Origin: Clostridia bacterium
GTDB lineage: Bacteria > Bacillota > Clostridia > Saccharofermentanales > Saccharofermentanaceae
NCBI GenBank assembly: GCA_024403735.1
Contig: JAKSRG010000008.1
Coordinates: forward strand, 1-64,000
DNA length: 64,000 bases
Direction: 5' to 3'
This document shows, piece after piece, positions 17,034-26,133 of this stretch. Under the pieces are notes generated by a model, which worked only from the letters and a program-made list of their open reading frames with translations, had not been told where the DNA came from and did no database searches. The first letter of the stretch is position 1. Every line of letters starts with the position of its first letter. The position numbers were made by a program, and so were the translations under genes.

Positions 17034-17789
17034 CTATTTTGTAACCTCTTCCCAATTATAATATACTTCCTCGAGGGTCAATCCCTTAGCTGGAAGTGTT
17101 CGACCAGCACGTGCCCTGTCACCAGATGCGATTATGTCTTTTACGCTATCAGGATCAATTCGTCCAGTGCCTACTTCGAGCAAAGTTCCAGCAATAATAC
17201 GCACCATGTTATATAGGAACGCCTCGCCTTGGACAACTATCTCGAATAATCCGTCCTTCTCGAAAACATGCACGTTAAATAGTTTTCGAACAGTAGTAAC
17301 CTGACTACCGCCTGACGCACAGAAAGCCTTGAAATCATGTTCGCCAGCAAAAGCCATCGCTGCTTTGTTCATAGCATCAAGGTCGAGCTTATATGTCACG
17401 TGATAAGCGTACCTATCGATAAGCGGCTTACGAATTGGTGAACTATAAATCCTATAGATATATCGCTTACCTAGTGAATCAAATCTGGCATTGAACTCCT
17501 CCTTCGTGTAGATAGCCTTAGTTACAGCTAAGTCTTCAGGAAGAAATACATTAATCGCCGCTGGGAGACGATCTTCTGGAATAATAAAAGGGACATCCAG
17601 AGAACTCACGTGTCCACGAGCGTGAACACCTGAGTCAGTTCTGGAACATCCCTGAACATCAATGTTTGTTTTATAAAGTGTAGATAAAGCCTCCTCAAGA
17701 GTGCCCTCTACTGAGCGACCATTATTCTGAATCTGGAATCCTACAAAGTCAGTTCCATCGTATTCACAAACGAGCGCTACTTTTGTCAT
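17034..17789 (-). CDS. truA: tRNA pseudouridine(38-40) synthase
   Basis: Converts U38-U40 of tRNA anticodon stem-loops to pseudouridine. 251 residues. The catalytic Asp is in GCSRTDSGVHARG (about residue 52). The C-terminal signature FLYNMVRIIAGTLLEVG is present. It starts 5 bp after the glucokinase gene. In many Firmicutes truA is followed by rplM-rpsI; that pair is absent here and about 140 bp of apparently non-coding DNA follows. Confidence 0.95.
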   Translation of the reverse strand: MTKVALVCEYDGTDFVGFQIQNNGRSVEGTLEEALSTLYKTNIDVQGCSRTDSGVHARGHVSSLDVPFIIPEDRLPAAINVFLPEDLAVTKAIYTKEEFNARFDSLGKRYIYRIYSSPIRKPLIDRYAYHVTYKLDLDAMNKAAMAFAGEHDFKAFCASGGSQVTTVRKLFNVHVFEKDGLFEIVVQGEAFLYNMVRIIAGTLLEVGTGRIDPDSVKDIIASGDRARAGRTLPAKGLTLEEVYYNWEEVTK

Positions 17790-17794
17790 TAGTA

Positions 17795-18769
17795 TTAGCC
17801 CTGCAACTTATCGTCAACACAAGACTTTGCCATCATTGCAGCACCAACGATACCAGCATCATTACCCATCTGAGCGAGTTCGATACGTGTCTTCTTTACA
17901 CCAGGTCCAAAGTAAGGACGTGAAAGAGTCTTCTCACGAAGTGGGATAAGAAGTGGATCACCTTCGTTACATACACCACCACCGATTACGAGTACTTCTG
18001 GCATAAATGTGTTGATAGCATTAGCAAGACCATCAGCGAGATAGTCTGTGTACATCTCTACTACATTCTTAGCAACTTCATCACCGAGACGCATTGCCAT
18101 GAATGCAATCTTAGCATTAACCTTACCCTCAGATGCGATTACATCGTTGAGCTTAGAATCTGGATTAGCCTCAGCTGCTTCCTTTGTCATTCTGATAAGA
18201 GCAGATGCTGAACCGTAAGCTTCGAAACAACCCTTACGTCCGCATGAGCACTGCTGACCACCAGATACGATTACGTGGTGACCAAACTCTGAACCAGCCT
18301 GATTAAAACCTGAATAAATTCTTCCACTAGCGATAACACCAGCACCTACACCAGTACCAAGTGTGATTGTAACAGAATCCTTTGTACCCTTAGCTGCACC
18401 AGCTACAGCCTCAGCCATACCTGCACAGTTAGCATCGTTATCAATATATACAGGAAGATCAACAACTTCTCTGATGAGCTTTCTCATTGGAGCCATGTTG
18501 AATGGGAGGTTATTAGAGTATACGAGTACGCCAGCAACATTATCTGGTGTTCCTGGTGAGCCGATACCAATAGCATCTACCTGATCAAGTGAAAGATTAG
18601 CATCCTGGATTACCTTAAGTGCGAGCTTACCCATATCAGCGATAATCTCTTCCATTGGACGCTCAGCGTGTGTCTTGATGCTGTCTTTGTTAAGCATCTC
18701 ACCGCTCTCTGTGACAATACCTGCCTTGATGTTTGTACCACCAAGGTCAATACCTACATAATAAGCCAT
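17795..18769 (-). CDS. glk: ROK-family glucokinase
   Basis: 324-residue sugar kinase, most likely phosphorylating glucose to glucose-6-phosphate. The ATP phosphate-1 motif is DLGGTNIKAGIV (about 8-19). A structural zinc site is CSCGRKGCFE, the ROK signature (about 165-185), preceded by GHHVIV. ADGLANAINTFMPEVLVIGGGV is also typical. It sits between ecfT and truA, an unusual insertion in that conserved neighbourhood. Confidence 0.92.
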   Translation of the reverse strand: MAYYVGIDLGGTNIKAGIVTESGEMLNKDSIKTHAERPMEEIIADMGKLALKVIQDANLSLDQVDAIGIGSPGTPDNVAGVLVYSNNLPFNMAPMRKLIREVVDLPVYIDNDANCAGMAEAVAGAAKGTKDSVTITLGTGVGAGVIASGRIYSGFNQAGSEFGHHVIVSGGQQCSCGRKGCFEAYGSASALIRMTKEAAEANPDSKLNDVIASEGKVNAKIAFMAMRLGDEVAKNVVEMYTDYLADGLANAINTFMPEVLVIGGGVCNEGDPLLIPLREKTLSRPYFGPGVKKTRIELAQMGNDAGIVGAAMMAKSCVDDKLQG

Positions 18770-18841
18770 ATTACTGCCTGCCTTTTAACATAATAATTTG
18801 CTTTATCATTCTATCACACGCATAATTGAATTCTCAATGAG

Positions 18842-19648
18842 TTAAATAAGCTTTTCTACTGCAATTATGCTTGCTGCGAGGATTGTTAGAAACACTAATA
18901 CCAAGATATCTTTGCCCGTAATCTTAAGTGGATTAAGTTTTGTTCTACCAGTACCTCCGCTATAACACCTTGCTTCCATCGCAATTGCCAATTCTTCTGC
19001 TCTTCTAAAGCTAGAAATAAACAATGGGATTAGCACTGTGATATAACCTTTTAATCTGTTTAGGATACTTCCTGTATCATAGTCCGCGCCTCTTGATACC
19101 TGCGCCTTCATGATTTTATCTGTCTCATCTGTAAGAGTTGGAATAAATCTTAATGCGATAGACATCATCATTGCCATCTCATGAACTGGAGCCTTAAATA
19201 CCTTAAGTGGTGAGAAAAGCTTCTCGAGTGCATCAGATAACTTAAGAGGTGTTGTTGTTAATGTTAATAGGATACTTGTTATCAAAATAAGCATTAACAA
19301 TCTAAAACTCATTAGGAAAGCCTTCATTAAGCCTTCATCAGTTACAGTGAACTTCCATAATTTCCATAATGCATTACCTTCTTTAATAGTTAGCGCATTA
19401 ATCGCAAATATGAAGAATGCAATTGGTAGTATTGGTTTTACACTGTTCCAGACAACCTTCAAAGGTAATCTTCCCATAATTATTATCACTATCGTAGATA
19501 ATAAAAGTGCAGCTACTGTAGGAATCTTAGTGATAAAGAAGACTGTCACCATATATGCCACGAACAAGATAACCTTAATTCGCGGGTCAGTCTTATGGAG
19601 TATCGAATTACCCTGATAGTAGCGGCCTATACTTACATCTTTAAGCAT
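18842..19648 (-). CDS. ecfT: Energy-coupling factor transporter transmembrane protein EcfT
   Basis: 268 residues with about five to six transmembrane segments. It couples the ATPases to substrate-binding S components for vitamin or metal uptake. The two coupling-helix Ala-Arg-Gly-type motifs appear as SRGAD (about residue 185) and EARCYSGG (near 225). Its start overlaps the 3' end of ecfA by 8 bp, indicating translational coupling. No S component lies in the window, consistent with a shared group II ECF module. Confidence 0.92.
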   Translation of the reverse strand: MLKDVSIGRYYQGNSILHKTDPRIKVILFVAYMVTVFFITKIPTVAALLLSTIVIIIMGRLPLKVVWNSVKPILPIAFFIFAINALTIKEGNALWKLWKFTVTDEGLMKAFLMSFRLLMLILITSILLTLTTTPLKLSDALEKLFSPLKVFKAPVHEMAMMMSIALRFIPTLTDETDKIMKAQVSRGADYDTGSILNRLKGYITVLIPLFISSFRRAEELAIAMEARCYSGGTGRTKLNPLKITGKDILVLVFLTILAASIIAVEKLI

Positions 19649-21398
19649 CTTGACCTCCTATCAGAATAGCTGCTTCAGAAACATTTGTAGCTCTTAGTAG
19701 CTTTCTTCTATCCTCATCACTAAGCTTAAGTGCATCAGAGATTTTCTCCAACATATCAACTAAAGGTGGAATTGCAATCTCCATCTTCTCTAGTTTAGCC
19801 TTATCTTCAAATAATTCCTGTGGATTAGATACAGTCATTAATGAACCACTCTTGATTACACAAATTCTATCCGAATTAGCATATGCCTCATCCATATTAT
19901 GTGTTACAAGGATAATTGTTGTACCCTTTCTCTTAAGGTTTCTAATCATATCGAACATGTCTTTACGACCAGCAGGATCTAGTCCAGCAGCTGGCTCATC
20001 AAGGACTAATACTTCTGGCTTCATAGCAAGGACACCAGCCATTGCTACACGGCGCTGCTGACCACCTGATAATTCAAATGGGCTCTTATCGAGTACAGAA
20101 TCATCTAGTCCAACTGCTTCTACAGCTGCAAGCACAGATTTCTTCATCTCATCTTCTGGCATACCCATCTTCATTGGTCCATAACAGATATCTTTATATA
20201 CAGTCTCTTCAAATAATTGATATTCAGGGTACTGGAAAACAAGACCTACCTTTTGGCGGATCATCTTGATATCGCCTTTTTTCCTTGTTGTATATACCTT
20301 CTCACCGTCAAAGAACTCAACGTTACCTTCGCCTTCTGGTCTGATTATTCCATTGAAATGAGATATCAATGTTGTCTTACCACAACCACTTCTACCTACA
20401 ATAGCTAGAAGTTCACCCTTGTACACATCAAGTGACACATTATTAAGAGCGCAAAGATCCTTATCATAGTAGTAAGTAATATTGGATACAGAGAAGACTT
20501 TGTTTTCCTGCTCCTTACGGTCATTAATAAGCTTAATGTCTCGTGGGTTATAATTCTTTGTCACATAACGAAGCATTCCATCAAAGGACTTTATCTCATC
20601 TTCCTCATATGGAGTATTAGTTAGAGTACTTAATCTATATACAAGCTTGGAATATATTGGCGCATCAAGTCCACATTCCTTAATCTTTGGAACGTTAGTT
20701 AATACATCTTGAGGCTTACCCTGGTCGATAATCCTACCATTTTCCATGATATATACATAGTCAGTTCTATCAGCTTCTGACATATCATGAGTGATAGTAA
20801 GAACTGTGATATTCTCGTCTTTAATTAATCTTTCAACTAGAGTTAAAAACTCTTCTCTACTTACAGGATCGAGCATAGCTGTAGCTTCGTCTAATAAGAG
20901 AAGCTCTGGCTTCATCGCAAGAATGCCTGCTATAGCGAGCTTTTGCTTCTGTCCGCCAGAAAGATTGGCTGTCTGACGATTGCGTAAATCATAAAGACCT
21001 ACGTACTTTAACGCACTATCAACACGCTCTCTAAGTTCAGGATTAGGTACACCTAGGTTCTCTGGTCCAAAAGCTACATCTTCTTCGACAGTAGTTCCAA
21101 CAATCTGATTGTCAGGATTCTGGAAAACACATCCCGTCCTACGTCTGATGTCCATATACCTAGACTCATCGCTAGTTACAATTCCAAACACCTTGATCTG
21201 CCCGTCTTCAGGAAGCTCAAGCACATCAACAAGCTTGGAAAATGTGGATTTACCAGAACCATTTCTTCCAAGTAAAGATACATATGAACCTCTCTTAAGA
21301 TTGAGAGATACATCTTTTAAAACATACTTAACAGCATCATCGCTCTCATATGCGAACTTGATGTTAGATGCTTCAACAACGCAATCATTATCTGACAT
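19641..21398 (-). CDS. ecfA: Fused energy-coupling factor ATPase (EcfA1-EcfA2)
   Basis: 585 residues with two complete ABC ATPase domains in one chain, where most Firmicutes have two genes of about 280 codons. Domain 1: Walker A GRNGSGKST (about 44-52), signature LSGGQKQK, Walker B LLLDEA. Domain 2: Walker A GRSGCGKTT (about 338), signature LSGGQQRR, Walker B LVLDEP. A linker of about 40 residues follows residue 270. No stop or frameshift interrupts the join. AAGGAG precedes the ATG. Located between rplQ and ecfT, where the separate genes normally lie. Confidence 0.93.
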   Translation of the reverse strand: MSDNDCVVEASNIKFAYESDDAVKYVLKDVSLNLKRGSYVSLLGRNGSGKSTFSKLVDVLELPEDGQIKVFGIVTSDESRYMDIRRRTGCVFQNPDNQIVGTTVEEDVAFGPENLGVPNPELRERVDSALKYVGLYDLRNRQTANLSGGQKQKLAIAGILAMKPELLLLDEATAMLDPVSREEFLTLVERLIKDENITVLTITHDMSEADRTDYVYIMENGRIIDQGKPQDVLTNVPKIKECGLDAPIYSKLVYRLSTLTNTPYEEDEIKSFDGMLRYVTKNYNPRDIKLINDRKEQENKVFSVSNITYYYDKDLCALNNVSLDVYKGELLAIVGRSGCGKTTLISHFNGIIRPEGEGNVEFFDGEKVYTTRKKGDIKMIRQKVGLVFQYPEYQLFEETVYKDICYGPMKMGMPEDEMKKSVLAAVEAVGLDDSVLDKSPFELSGGQQRRVAMAGVLAMKPEVLVLDEPAAGLDPAGRKDMFDMIRNLKRKGTTIILVTHNMDEAYANSDRICVIKSGSLMTVSNPQELFEDKAKLEKMEIAIPPLVDMLEKISDALKLSDEDRRKLLRATNVSEAAILIGGQDA

Positions 21399-21439
21399 AT
21401 GTATCTCCTTTCTTACAAGATATAGAAAAATTCCTTAGA

Positions 21440-21471
21440 AATAGAACGAGGGATGGCATAAACCATCCCTC
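21440..21471 (-). terminator. Terminator-like hairpin after rplQ
   Basis: Perfect 9-bp stem GAGGGATGG / CCATCCCTC with a 6-nt loop, then CGTTCTATTTC on the minus strand. The T run is weak, so partial readthrough into ecfA-ecfT is possible. Confidence 0.7.
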
Positions 21472-21501
21472 GGATAAATTCAATAAACTATTGAGTAGAA
21501 A

Positions 21502-22023
21502 TTATACGAACTCAAGAATAGCCATTTCAGAACCGTCACCTCTACGAGCGCCAAGTCTGATGATTCTTGTATAACCACCCTGCTTGCCAGCGTACTTAGG
21601 AGCGATTTCATCGAATACCTTATTAACTGGGTTAATTGTGTTACCCTCTGAATCATGACTCTTGTGGAGCCAGTACATAATCTCCTTACGAGCTGCAAGA
21701 CGTGAAGGTGCATCTACCTGAACTGTCTTTGTCTTGATCTCACGATCAACAACTTCGTACTTCTTACCGTTCTTAGATTCCTTTGTTACGAGAACCTTGT
21801 TACCCTTTGCATCGAGCTTTGCAGCTGATACAGTAACTTCCTTAGTTGTATAGTTATCTTTTTCCTTAATAGCCATAGAAACGAGCTTCTCTGTGATAGC
21901 AGCGATTTCCTTAGCACGAGCAACAGTTGTCTCAACCTTGCCGTTAATAACAAATGCCGTTGTCATGTTTCTCAAGATAGCTGTACGCTGATCTGATGCA
22001 CGACCGAGTTTTCTATTAGGCAT
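21502..22023 (-). CDS. rplQ: 50S ribosomal protein L17
   Basis: 173 residues against the usual 112-125. The conserved N-terminal half (RKLGRASDQRTAILRNMTTAF) and the end (YTRIIRLGARRGDGSEMAILEFV) are intact. The surplus is an insertion at about 65-110, rich in Lys and Val. GGAGG precedes the ATG. Last ribosomal gene of the alpha group. Confidence 0.96.
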   Translation of the reverse strand: MPNRKLGRASDQRTAILRNMTTAFVINGKVETTVARAKEIAAITEKLVSMAIKEKDNYTTKEVTVSAAKLDAKGNKVLVTKESKNGKKYEVVDREIKTKTVQVDAPSRLAARKEIMYWLHKSHDSEGNTINPVNKVFDEIAPKYAGKQGGYTRIIRLGARRGDGSEMAILEFV

Positions 22024-22041
22024 CGTGATGTCCTCCCTAAA

Positions 22042-22995
22042 TTATTCTTCAGTATCTGCAAGAGACAAATCCATCTCTGCAAGTTTTGCAATAACTTCGT
22101 CAAGTGACTTCTTACCAAGGTTACGTACCTTCATCATGTCATCCTCTGAACGAGCTACCAAGTCACCGATTGTGTTGATAGCTGCTCTCTTGAGACAGTT
22201 ATATGTACGAACTGAGAAGTCAAGTTCTTCGATAATTGTATTGAGCTTTGAATTCTTCTCACTCTGATCATCGATTGTTGTAAAGCTTGGACCACATGTT
22301 GTCTCTGTAAGTGACTTAAAGAGGCTCAAGTGATCAACAAGAATTGAAGCTGCTGATGAGAGAGCCTCATCAACCTTTACAGTTCCGTCTGTCCATACTT
22401 CAAGAGTAAGACTATCGTAATCTGTACGCTCGCCAACACGAGTGTTCTCAATCTTGTAGTTAGCCTTCTTTACAGGTGTAAAGATAGAGTCAATAGCGAT
22501 TACGCCGATTGGCTGACCATCAGTCTTGTTCTGCTCAGCTGTGTTATAACCACGACCTGCATTGATTGTGAACTCCATGTATACCTTGTGAGAACCATTG
22601 AGTGTTGCAATAACATGATCCTTGTTCAAGATTTCAACTTCATCACCATGGCAGATGTCGCCAGCAGTAATAACACCAGTCTTGCCTTCAGCGATGCTGA
22701 TGCAAACTGTTCTGTCAGTGTCTGACTTAAGCTTACAACGAATACCCTTGATGTTGAGGATAATCTCTGTCATATCTTCGATGAGACCAGGAACTGTTGA
22801 GAACTCATGGTAAACTTCATCAATACGAATTGAAGTAACAGCAGCACCTGTGAGTGATGAAAGTAATACGCGACGAAGTGAGTTACCAAGTGTTGTACCA
22901 TAACCACGCTCAAGTGGAGCTATAACATATTTGCCGTAGGAACCGTCATTGCTTTTCTCAGCACATTCAACTGTTGGTTTTAAAATTTCTAACAT
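22042..22995 (-). CDS. rpoA: RNA polymerase subunit alpha
   Basis: 317 residues. The N-terminal dimerisation domain has FVIAPLERGYGTTLGNSLRRVLLSS-type sequence (about 20-50). The C-terminal domain that binds UP elements and activators contains LDFSVRTYNCLKRAAINTIGDL and VRNLGKKSLDEV. AGGAGG precedes the ATG. It has the standard position between rpsD and rplQ. Confidence 0.98.
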   Translation of the reverse strand: MLEILKPTVECAEKSNDGSYGKYVIAPLERGYGTTLGNSLRRVLLSSLTGAAVTSIRIDEVYHEFSTVPGLIEDMTEIILNIKGIRCKLKSDTDRTVCISIAEGKTGVITAGDICHGDEVEILNKDHVIATLNGSHKVYMEFTINAGRGYNTAEQNKTDGQPIGVIAIDSIFTPVKKANYKIENTRVGERTDYDSLTLEVWTDGTVKVDEALSSAASILVDHLSLFKSLTETTCGPSFTTIDDQSEKNSKLNTIIEELDFSVRTYNCLKRAAINTIGDLVARSEDDMMKVRNLGKKSLDEVIAKLAEMDLSLADTEE

Positions 22996-23071
22996 TTATT
23001 TCCTCCTGTAGGCTTTCCGCTCTCTGTTATATTCAATCATTAAGCTACTAAATTAATAAAATCAGTAGTTA

Positions 23072-23689
23072 TTACTTTGAATACAACTCGACGATCAATG
23101 TTTCCTTCAAATCTACGAGATCAACGTCTGCACGCTCTGGAGCTGTTGCAATCTTACCCTTCAAAGCTTCTGCATCAACAGAGAGCCAAGCTGGTACTGT
23201 ATGATCTGCTACCTTCTCAAATACAACAGACTTCTTTGAGCCTTCAGCTACTGCAATCTCATCGCCTGCCTTGAGAATCATTGATGGGATGTTTGCCTTC
23301 TTACCGTTAAGTGTGAAGTGAGCATGTGTTACAAGCTGTCTAGCCTGTGCACGTGACTGTGCAAAACCCATTCTGTATACTACGTTATCGAAACGGAGCT
23401 CGAGGAGCTTCAAGAGGTTTTCACCAGTCTTGCCCTGCATACGCTCAGCCTTTTCGAATGTGTTACGGAACTGCTTCTCCAATACGCCGTAGAATCTCTT
23501 TGTCTTCTGCTTCTCACGGAGCTGAGTACCGTACTCTGAAATCTTCTTTCTTGAATTATCGTGTACACCAGGAGCCTTGTGTCTTCTAGTAAGTGCACAC
23601 TTATCTGAATAGCATCTCTCACCCTTAAGGAAGAGCTTAACGCCTTCTCTTCTACAGAGACGACATGCTGCGTCAGTATATCTAGCCAT
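23072..23689 (-). CDS. rpsD: 30S ribosomal protein S4
   Basis: 205 residues. An N-terminal CRLCRREG pair of Cys is followed by a third Cys region ([12 protein letters not shown]), giving the four-Cys zinc site of the C+ form. The S4 RNA-binding domain has [26 protein letters not shown] sequence. S4 is a known translational repressor of ribosomal operons; a structured element lies before rpsM, two genes upstream in this operon. Confidence 0.98.
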   Translation of the reverse strand: MARYTDAACRLCRREGVKLFLKGERCYSDKCALTRRHKAPGVHDNSRKKISEYGTQLREKQKTKRFYGVLEKQFRNTFEKAERMQGKTGENLLKLLELRFDNVVYRMGFAQSRAQARQLVTHAHFTLNGKKANIPSMILKAGDEIAVAEGSKKSVVFEKVADHTVPAWLSVDAEALKGKIATAPERADVDLVDLKETLIVELYSK

Positions 23690-23708
23690 TTATTAAACCC
23701 TCCTAAAA

Positions 23709-24110
23709 TTATACTCTTCTTCTCTTTGGTGGACGGCAACCATTGTGTGGAACTGGAGTAACATCCTTAATCATTGTTACTTCAAGACCAGCTGTTGCGA
23801 GCGCACGTACAGCAGACTCACGTCCTGAACCAGGTCCCTTAACGAAAACCTCAACTGTGCGCATACCATGATCAACTGCCTTCTTAGCAGCTTCTTCAGA
23901 TGCCATCTGAGCTGCGAATGGTGTTCCCTTACGTGAACCACGCATACCCATCTCACCTGCTGAAGCCCAAGAAATAGCATTTCCCTGAGTATCTGTAATT
24001 GTAACGATTGTGTTGTTAAATGTAGCGTGAATATGAGCCTGACCCTTGTCAATATTCTTACGCTCACGCTTCTTAGGTCTAACTGCGGCCTTCTTAACTG
24101 CCTTTGCCAT
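23709..24110 (-). CDS. rpsK: 30S ribosomal protein S11
   Basis: 133 residues. Basic N-terminus, then [16 protein letters not shown] and [14 protein letters not shown], ending [11 protein letters not shown], all diagnostic. GGGAGG lies 9 nt before the ATG. Between rpsM and rpsD. Confidence 0.98.
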   Translation of the reverse strand: MAKAVKKAAVRPKKRERKNIDKGQAHIHATFNNTIVTITDTQGNAISWASAGEMGMRGSRKGTPFAAQMASEEAAKKAVDHGMRTVEVFVKGPGSGRESAVRALATAGLEVTMIKDVTPVPHNGCRPPKRRRV

Positions 24111-24127
24111 TACTTCTTACCTCCCTA

Positions 24128-24496
24128 TTACTTCTTCTTGCCAGCAACTGTACGCTTTGGACCCTTACGAGTACGAGCATTAGTCTTTGTACGCTGACCT
24201 CTAACTGGGAGCTTATTTCTGTGACGACGGCCACGGAAGCATCCGATTTCCTGTAAACGCTTAATATTGAGCGCAACCTCTCTCTTAAGGTCACCCTCTA
24301 CTGTGTAGTTGTTTTCAATCTGATCACGAATCTGAGCAACTTCATCCTCTGTGAGATCCTTTACTCTTGTGTCAGGGTTAATGCCAGTTTCCTTAAGGAT
24401 ACTAGCTGCATTTGTCTTACCAATGCCGTAAATGTATGTAAGAGCAATCTCGAGTCTCTTGTCATTCGGCAAATCAACACCGGCAATACGAGCCAT
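24128..24496 (-). CDS. rpsM: 30S ribosomal protein S13
   Basis: 122 residues. [23 protein letters not shown] at the start and [13 protein letters not shown] ([18 protein letters not shown]) at the end. GGAGG precedes the ATG. It is separated from rpmJ by 200 bp containing a folded leader, unlike the short spacer usual in Firmicutes. Confidence 0.98.
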   Translation of the reverse strand: MARIAGVDLPNDKRLEIALTYIYGIGKTNAASILKETGINPDTRVKDLTEDEVAQIRDQIENNYTVEGDLKREVALNIKRLQEIGCFRGRRHRNKLPVRGQRTKTNARTRKGPKRTVAGKKK

Positions 24497-24540
24497 TTCT
24501 GTACCTCCATTTGAACAGTAAAATGTTAATTATTTATATA

Positions 24541-24599
24541 CGACACGCGGCGTAAGGATCTTTCGGGTTAGGAAAGCAGCCGCCCCTACAAGACGTGTA
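24541..24599 (-). promoter_or_regulatory. Structured RNA leader upstream of rpsM
   Basis: On the minus strand ACACG and GCGGC on the 5' side pair with GCCGC and CGTGT, which are contiguous on the 3' side. An inner stem CTTTC/GAAAG closes a small loop, and about 10 unpaired bases (CTTGTAGGG) bulge on the 5' side. It is GC-rich in an AT-rich spacer. The position equals that of the S4-controlled alpha-operon leader of enterobacteria, and S4 (rpsD) is encoded downstream, so autogenous control is a reasonable inference. Confidence 0.5.
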
Positions 24600-24696
24600 A
24601 TATTCTAAATACTTGTTTTTGTTTCTTCTTGAAACCTTCGTCACCAACGTAATTCGAATAGGGCTAAATCTATTCACAGTCGGTATTCTCTTATCC

Positions 24697-24810
24697 TTAG
24701 CCCTGCTTCTGCTTATGCTTAGGATCGGAGCAAATGATCATAACTTTACCATTACGACGAATAACCTTGCACTTCTCGCACATTGGTTTTACTGATGGTC
24801 TAACCTTCAT
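24697..24810 (-). CDS. rpmJ: 50S ribosomal protein L36
   Basis: 37 residues: [14 protein letters not shown] then [20 protein letters not shown]. The Cys/Cys/Cys/His set (C11, C14, C27, H32) marks the zinc-binding form. AGGAGG precedes the ATG at 24808-24810. It is the first gene of the third ribosomal transcription unit, behind its own promoter. Confidence 0.97.
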   Translation of the reverse strand: MKVRPSVKPMCEKCKVIRRNGKVMIICSDPKHKQKQG

Positions 24811-24871
24811 TTAGTAACCTCCTGCAATTTGATAACGCAAACTATACGCCCACACAGGCGCATGCCATACT

Positions 24872-24899
24872 ATAATATCAGTTTTTTTGAAATTTGCAA
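24872..24899 (-). promoter_or_regulatory. Promoter for rpmJ-rpsM-rpsK-rpsD-rpoA-rplQ
   Basis: TTGCAA (24894-24899), 16-nt spacer, TATTAT (24872-24877) on the minus strand. The leader then contains a GCGCC...GGGCG hairpin before the rpmJ Shine-Dalgarno. The rest of the 320-bp infA-rpmJ spacer holds the infA terminator and the palindromic motif copy at 25042-25072. Confidence 0.7.
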
Positions 24900-25041
24900 G
24901 GACTTTTTCTAAAAAGTTGAATAAATTTCAACCTATATTCACTAGAGGGTCTGAGCACATTGCACGACCTGGAAATGCTTTGTTTCAAGCCTGTTTAGAA
25001 TACTTTGTGTGAGCCAGTTTGTCAAGACAAAATGAGGCTTA

Positions 25042-25072
25042 GTTTGTTTTCGAGACCTTCGCGAAAACAGAC
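25042..25072. repeat. Palindromic pair of the CTCGAAAACA motif
   Basis: GTTTGTTTTCG (25042-25052) and CGAAAACAGAC (25062-25072) form an inverted repeat, 10 of 11 paired, around 9 nt. The left half is an exact TGTTTTCGAG. It lies directly after the infA terminator and about 145 bp upstream of the rpmJ promoter. Confidence 0.65.
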
Positions 25073-25073
25073 A

Positions 25074-25107
25074 TAAAAATACCACCCGAATTTAATTCGG
25101 ATGGTAT
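25074..25107 (-). terminator. Intrinsic terminator of infA
   Basis: Minus-strand ATACCATCCGAAT / ATTCGGGTGGTAT stem followed by TTTTTA. It separates adk-map-infA from the rpmJ unit. Confidence 0.9.
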
Positions 25108-25130
25108 CGTAACTTACTAACTAAATTCTA

Positions 25131-25352
25131 TTAGCTCTTTGCTCTCCATGTGATACGACCACGTGTCAAATCATATGGTGAAAGCTCCATTGTAACCTTG
25201 TCGCCAGGGATAATCTTAATGTAGTTCTGACGAAGCTTACCTGAGATATGTGCAAGAACAACATGTCCATTTGCAAGCTGTACCTTAAACATTGCACCTG
25301 GAAGTGCATCAACTACTGTACCCTCTACTTCAATTACATCCTCTTTAGCCAT
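25131..25352 (-). CDS. infA: Translation initiation factor IF-1
   Basis: 73 residues, OB fold: [19 protein letters not shown], then [19 protein letters not shown] and [12 protein letters not shown]. Binds the 30S A site during initiation. Its ATG overlaps the map stop by 8 bp and its GAGGAGG site is within map, indicating coupling. Confidence 0.98.
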   Translation of the reverse strand: MAKEDVIEVEGTVVDALPGAMFKVQLANGHVVLAHISGKLRQNYIKIIPGDKVTMELSPYDLTRGRITWRAKS

Positions 25353-26115
25353 TTAAAACCTCCTCGATTGTTGTCATTTCTGGTCCGTTTTCTGTAATGA
25401 TAATTGTGTTCTCGTAATGTGCTGCTGGAGCGCCATCGTATGTAACTATTGTCCAGCCGTCATCTTCGATTGCTACTCGGTGTGTTCCCATTGCAATCAT
25501 CGGTTCAAGGCAGAATGCCATTCCCTTCTGAATTCTAGGTCCACGCCCAGCTTTACCAAAGTTAGGAACATCTGGATCCTGGTGCATGCTCTTACCAATT
25601 CCATGTCCAGTCAAATCTCTGATTACGCCATATCCAAATGACTCAGCATATGCCTGAACTGCGCTACTAACATCACCAATTCTATTTCCTATCTCAATCT
25701 TCTTATAACCTTCGAAGAAACTCTGCTTTGTTCTCTCTACAAGAAGTCTTGTCTGCTCAGGAACATTACCAACCAAGTAAGTTCTAGCAGCATCGGCATT
25801 ATAACCATTAAGTTCTGCAACTACGTCGCATGTTACGATGTCGCCATCTCTGATAATTCTCTTCTTTGAAGGAATTCCGTGAACTACTTCATCGTTGATT
25901 GATGTACAAATAGCTGCTGGAAAAGGTGGATTACCGTAACCTATACAAGGTGCTGAACCGCCAGCTTCTTTGATGATTGCCATTGCAATATCATCAAGAT
26001 CCTGTGTACTCATGCCTGGCTTAATCTCTTCCCCTAGCTTAACGAGAATTTTTGCAACGACCTTACCAGCCTCGCGCATTTTATCTAACTCATAATCTGA
26101 CAAAATCTCGATCAT
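25345..26115 (-). CDS. map: Methionine aminopeptidase, type I
   Basis: Removes the N-terminal Met from nascent proteins. 256 residues. The metal ligands are visible: two Asp in [22 protein letters not shown], His in [13 protein letters not shown], Glu in [10 protein letters not shown], and Glu in HYENTIIIT. No N-terminal zinc finger or SH3-binding extension. GAGGTGACTTA lies before the ATG. Order adk-map-infA is conserved. Confidence 0.96.
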   Translation of the reverse strand: MIEILSDYELDKMREAGKVVAKILVKLGEEIKPGMSTQDLDDIAMAIIKEAGGSAPCIGYGNPPFPAAICTSINDEVVHGIPSKKRIIRDGDIVTCDVVAELNGYNADAARTYLVGNVPEQTRLLVERTKQSFFEGYKKIEIGNRIGDVSSAVQAYAESFGYGVIRDLTGHGIGKSMHQDPDVPNFGKAGRGPRIQKGMAFCLEPMIAMGTHRVAIEDDGWTIVTYDGAPAAHYENTIIITENGPEMTTIEEVLNG

Positions 26116-26133
26116 TAAGTCACCTCGATAATC

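Noticed and set aside
25042..25072. parS-like site
   Set aside because: It begins TGTTT and ends AAACA like parS but lacks the central CACGTG and has a different spacing.
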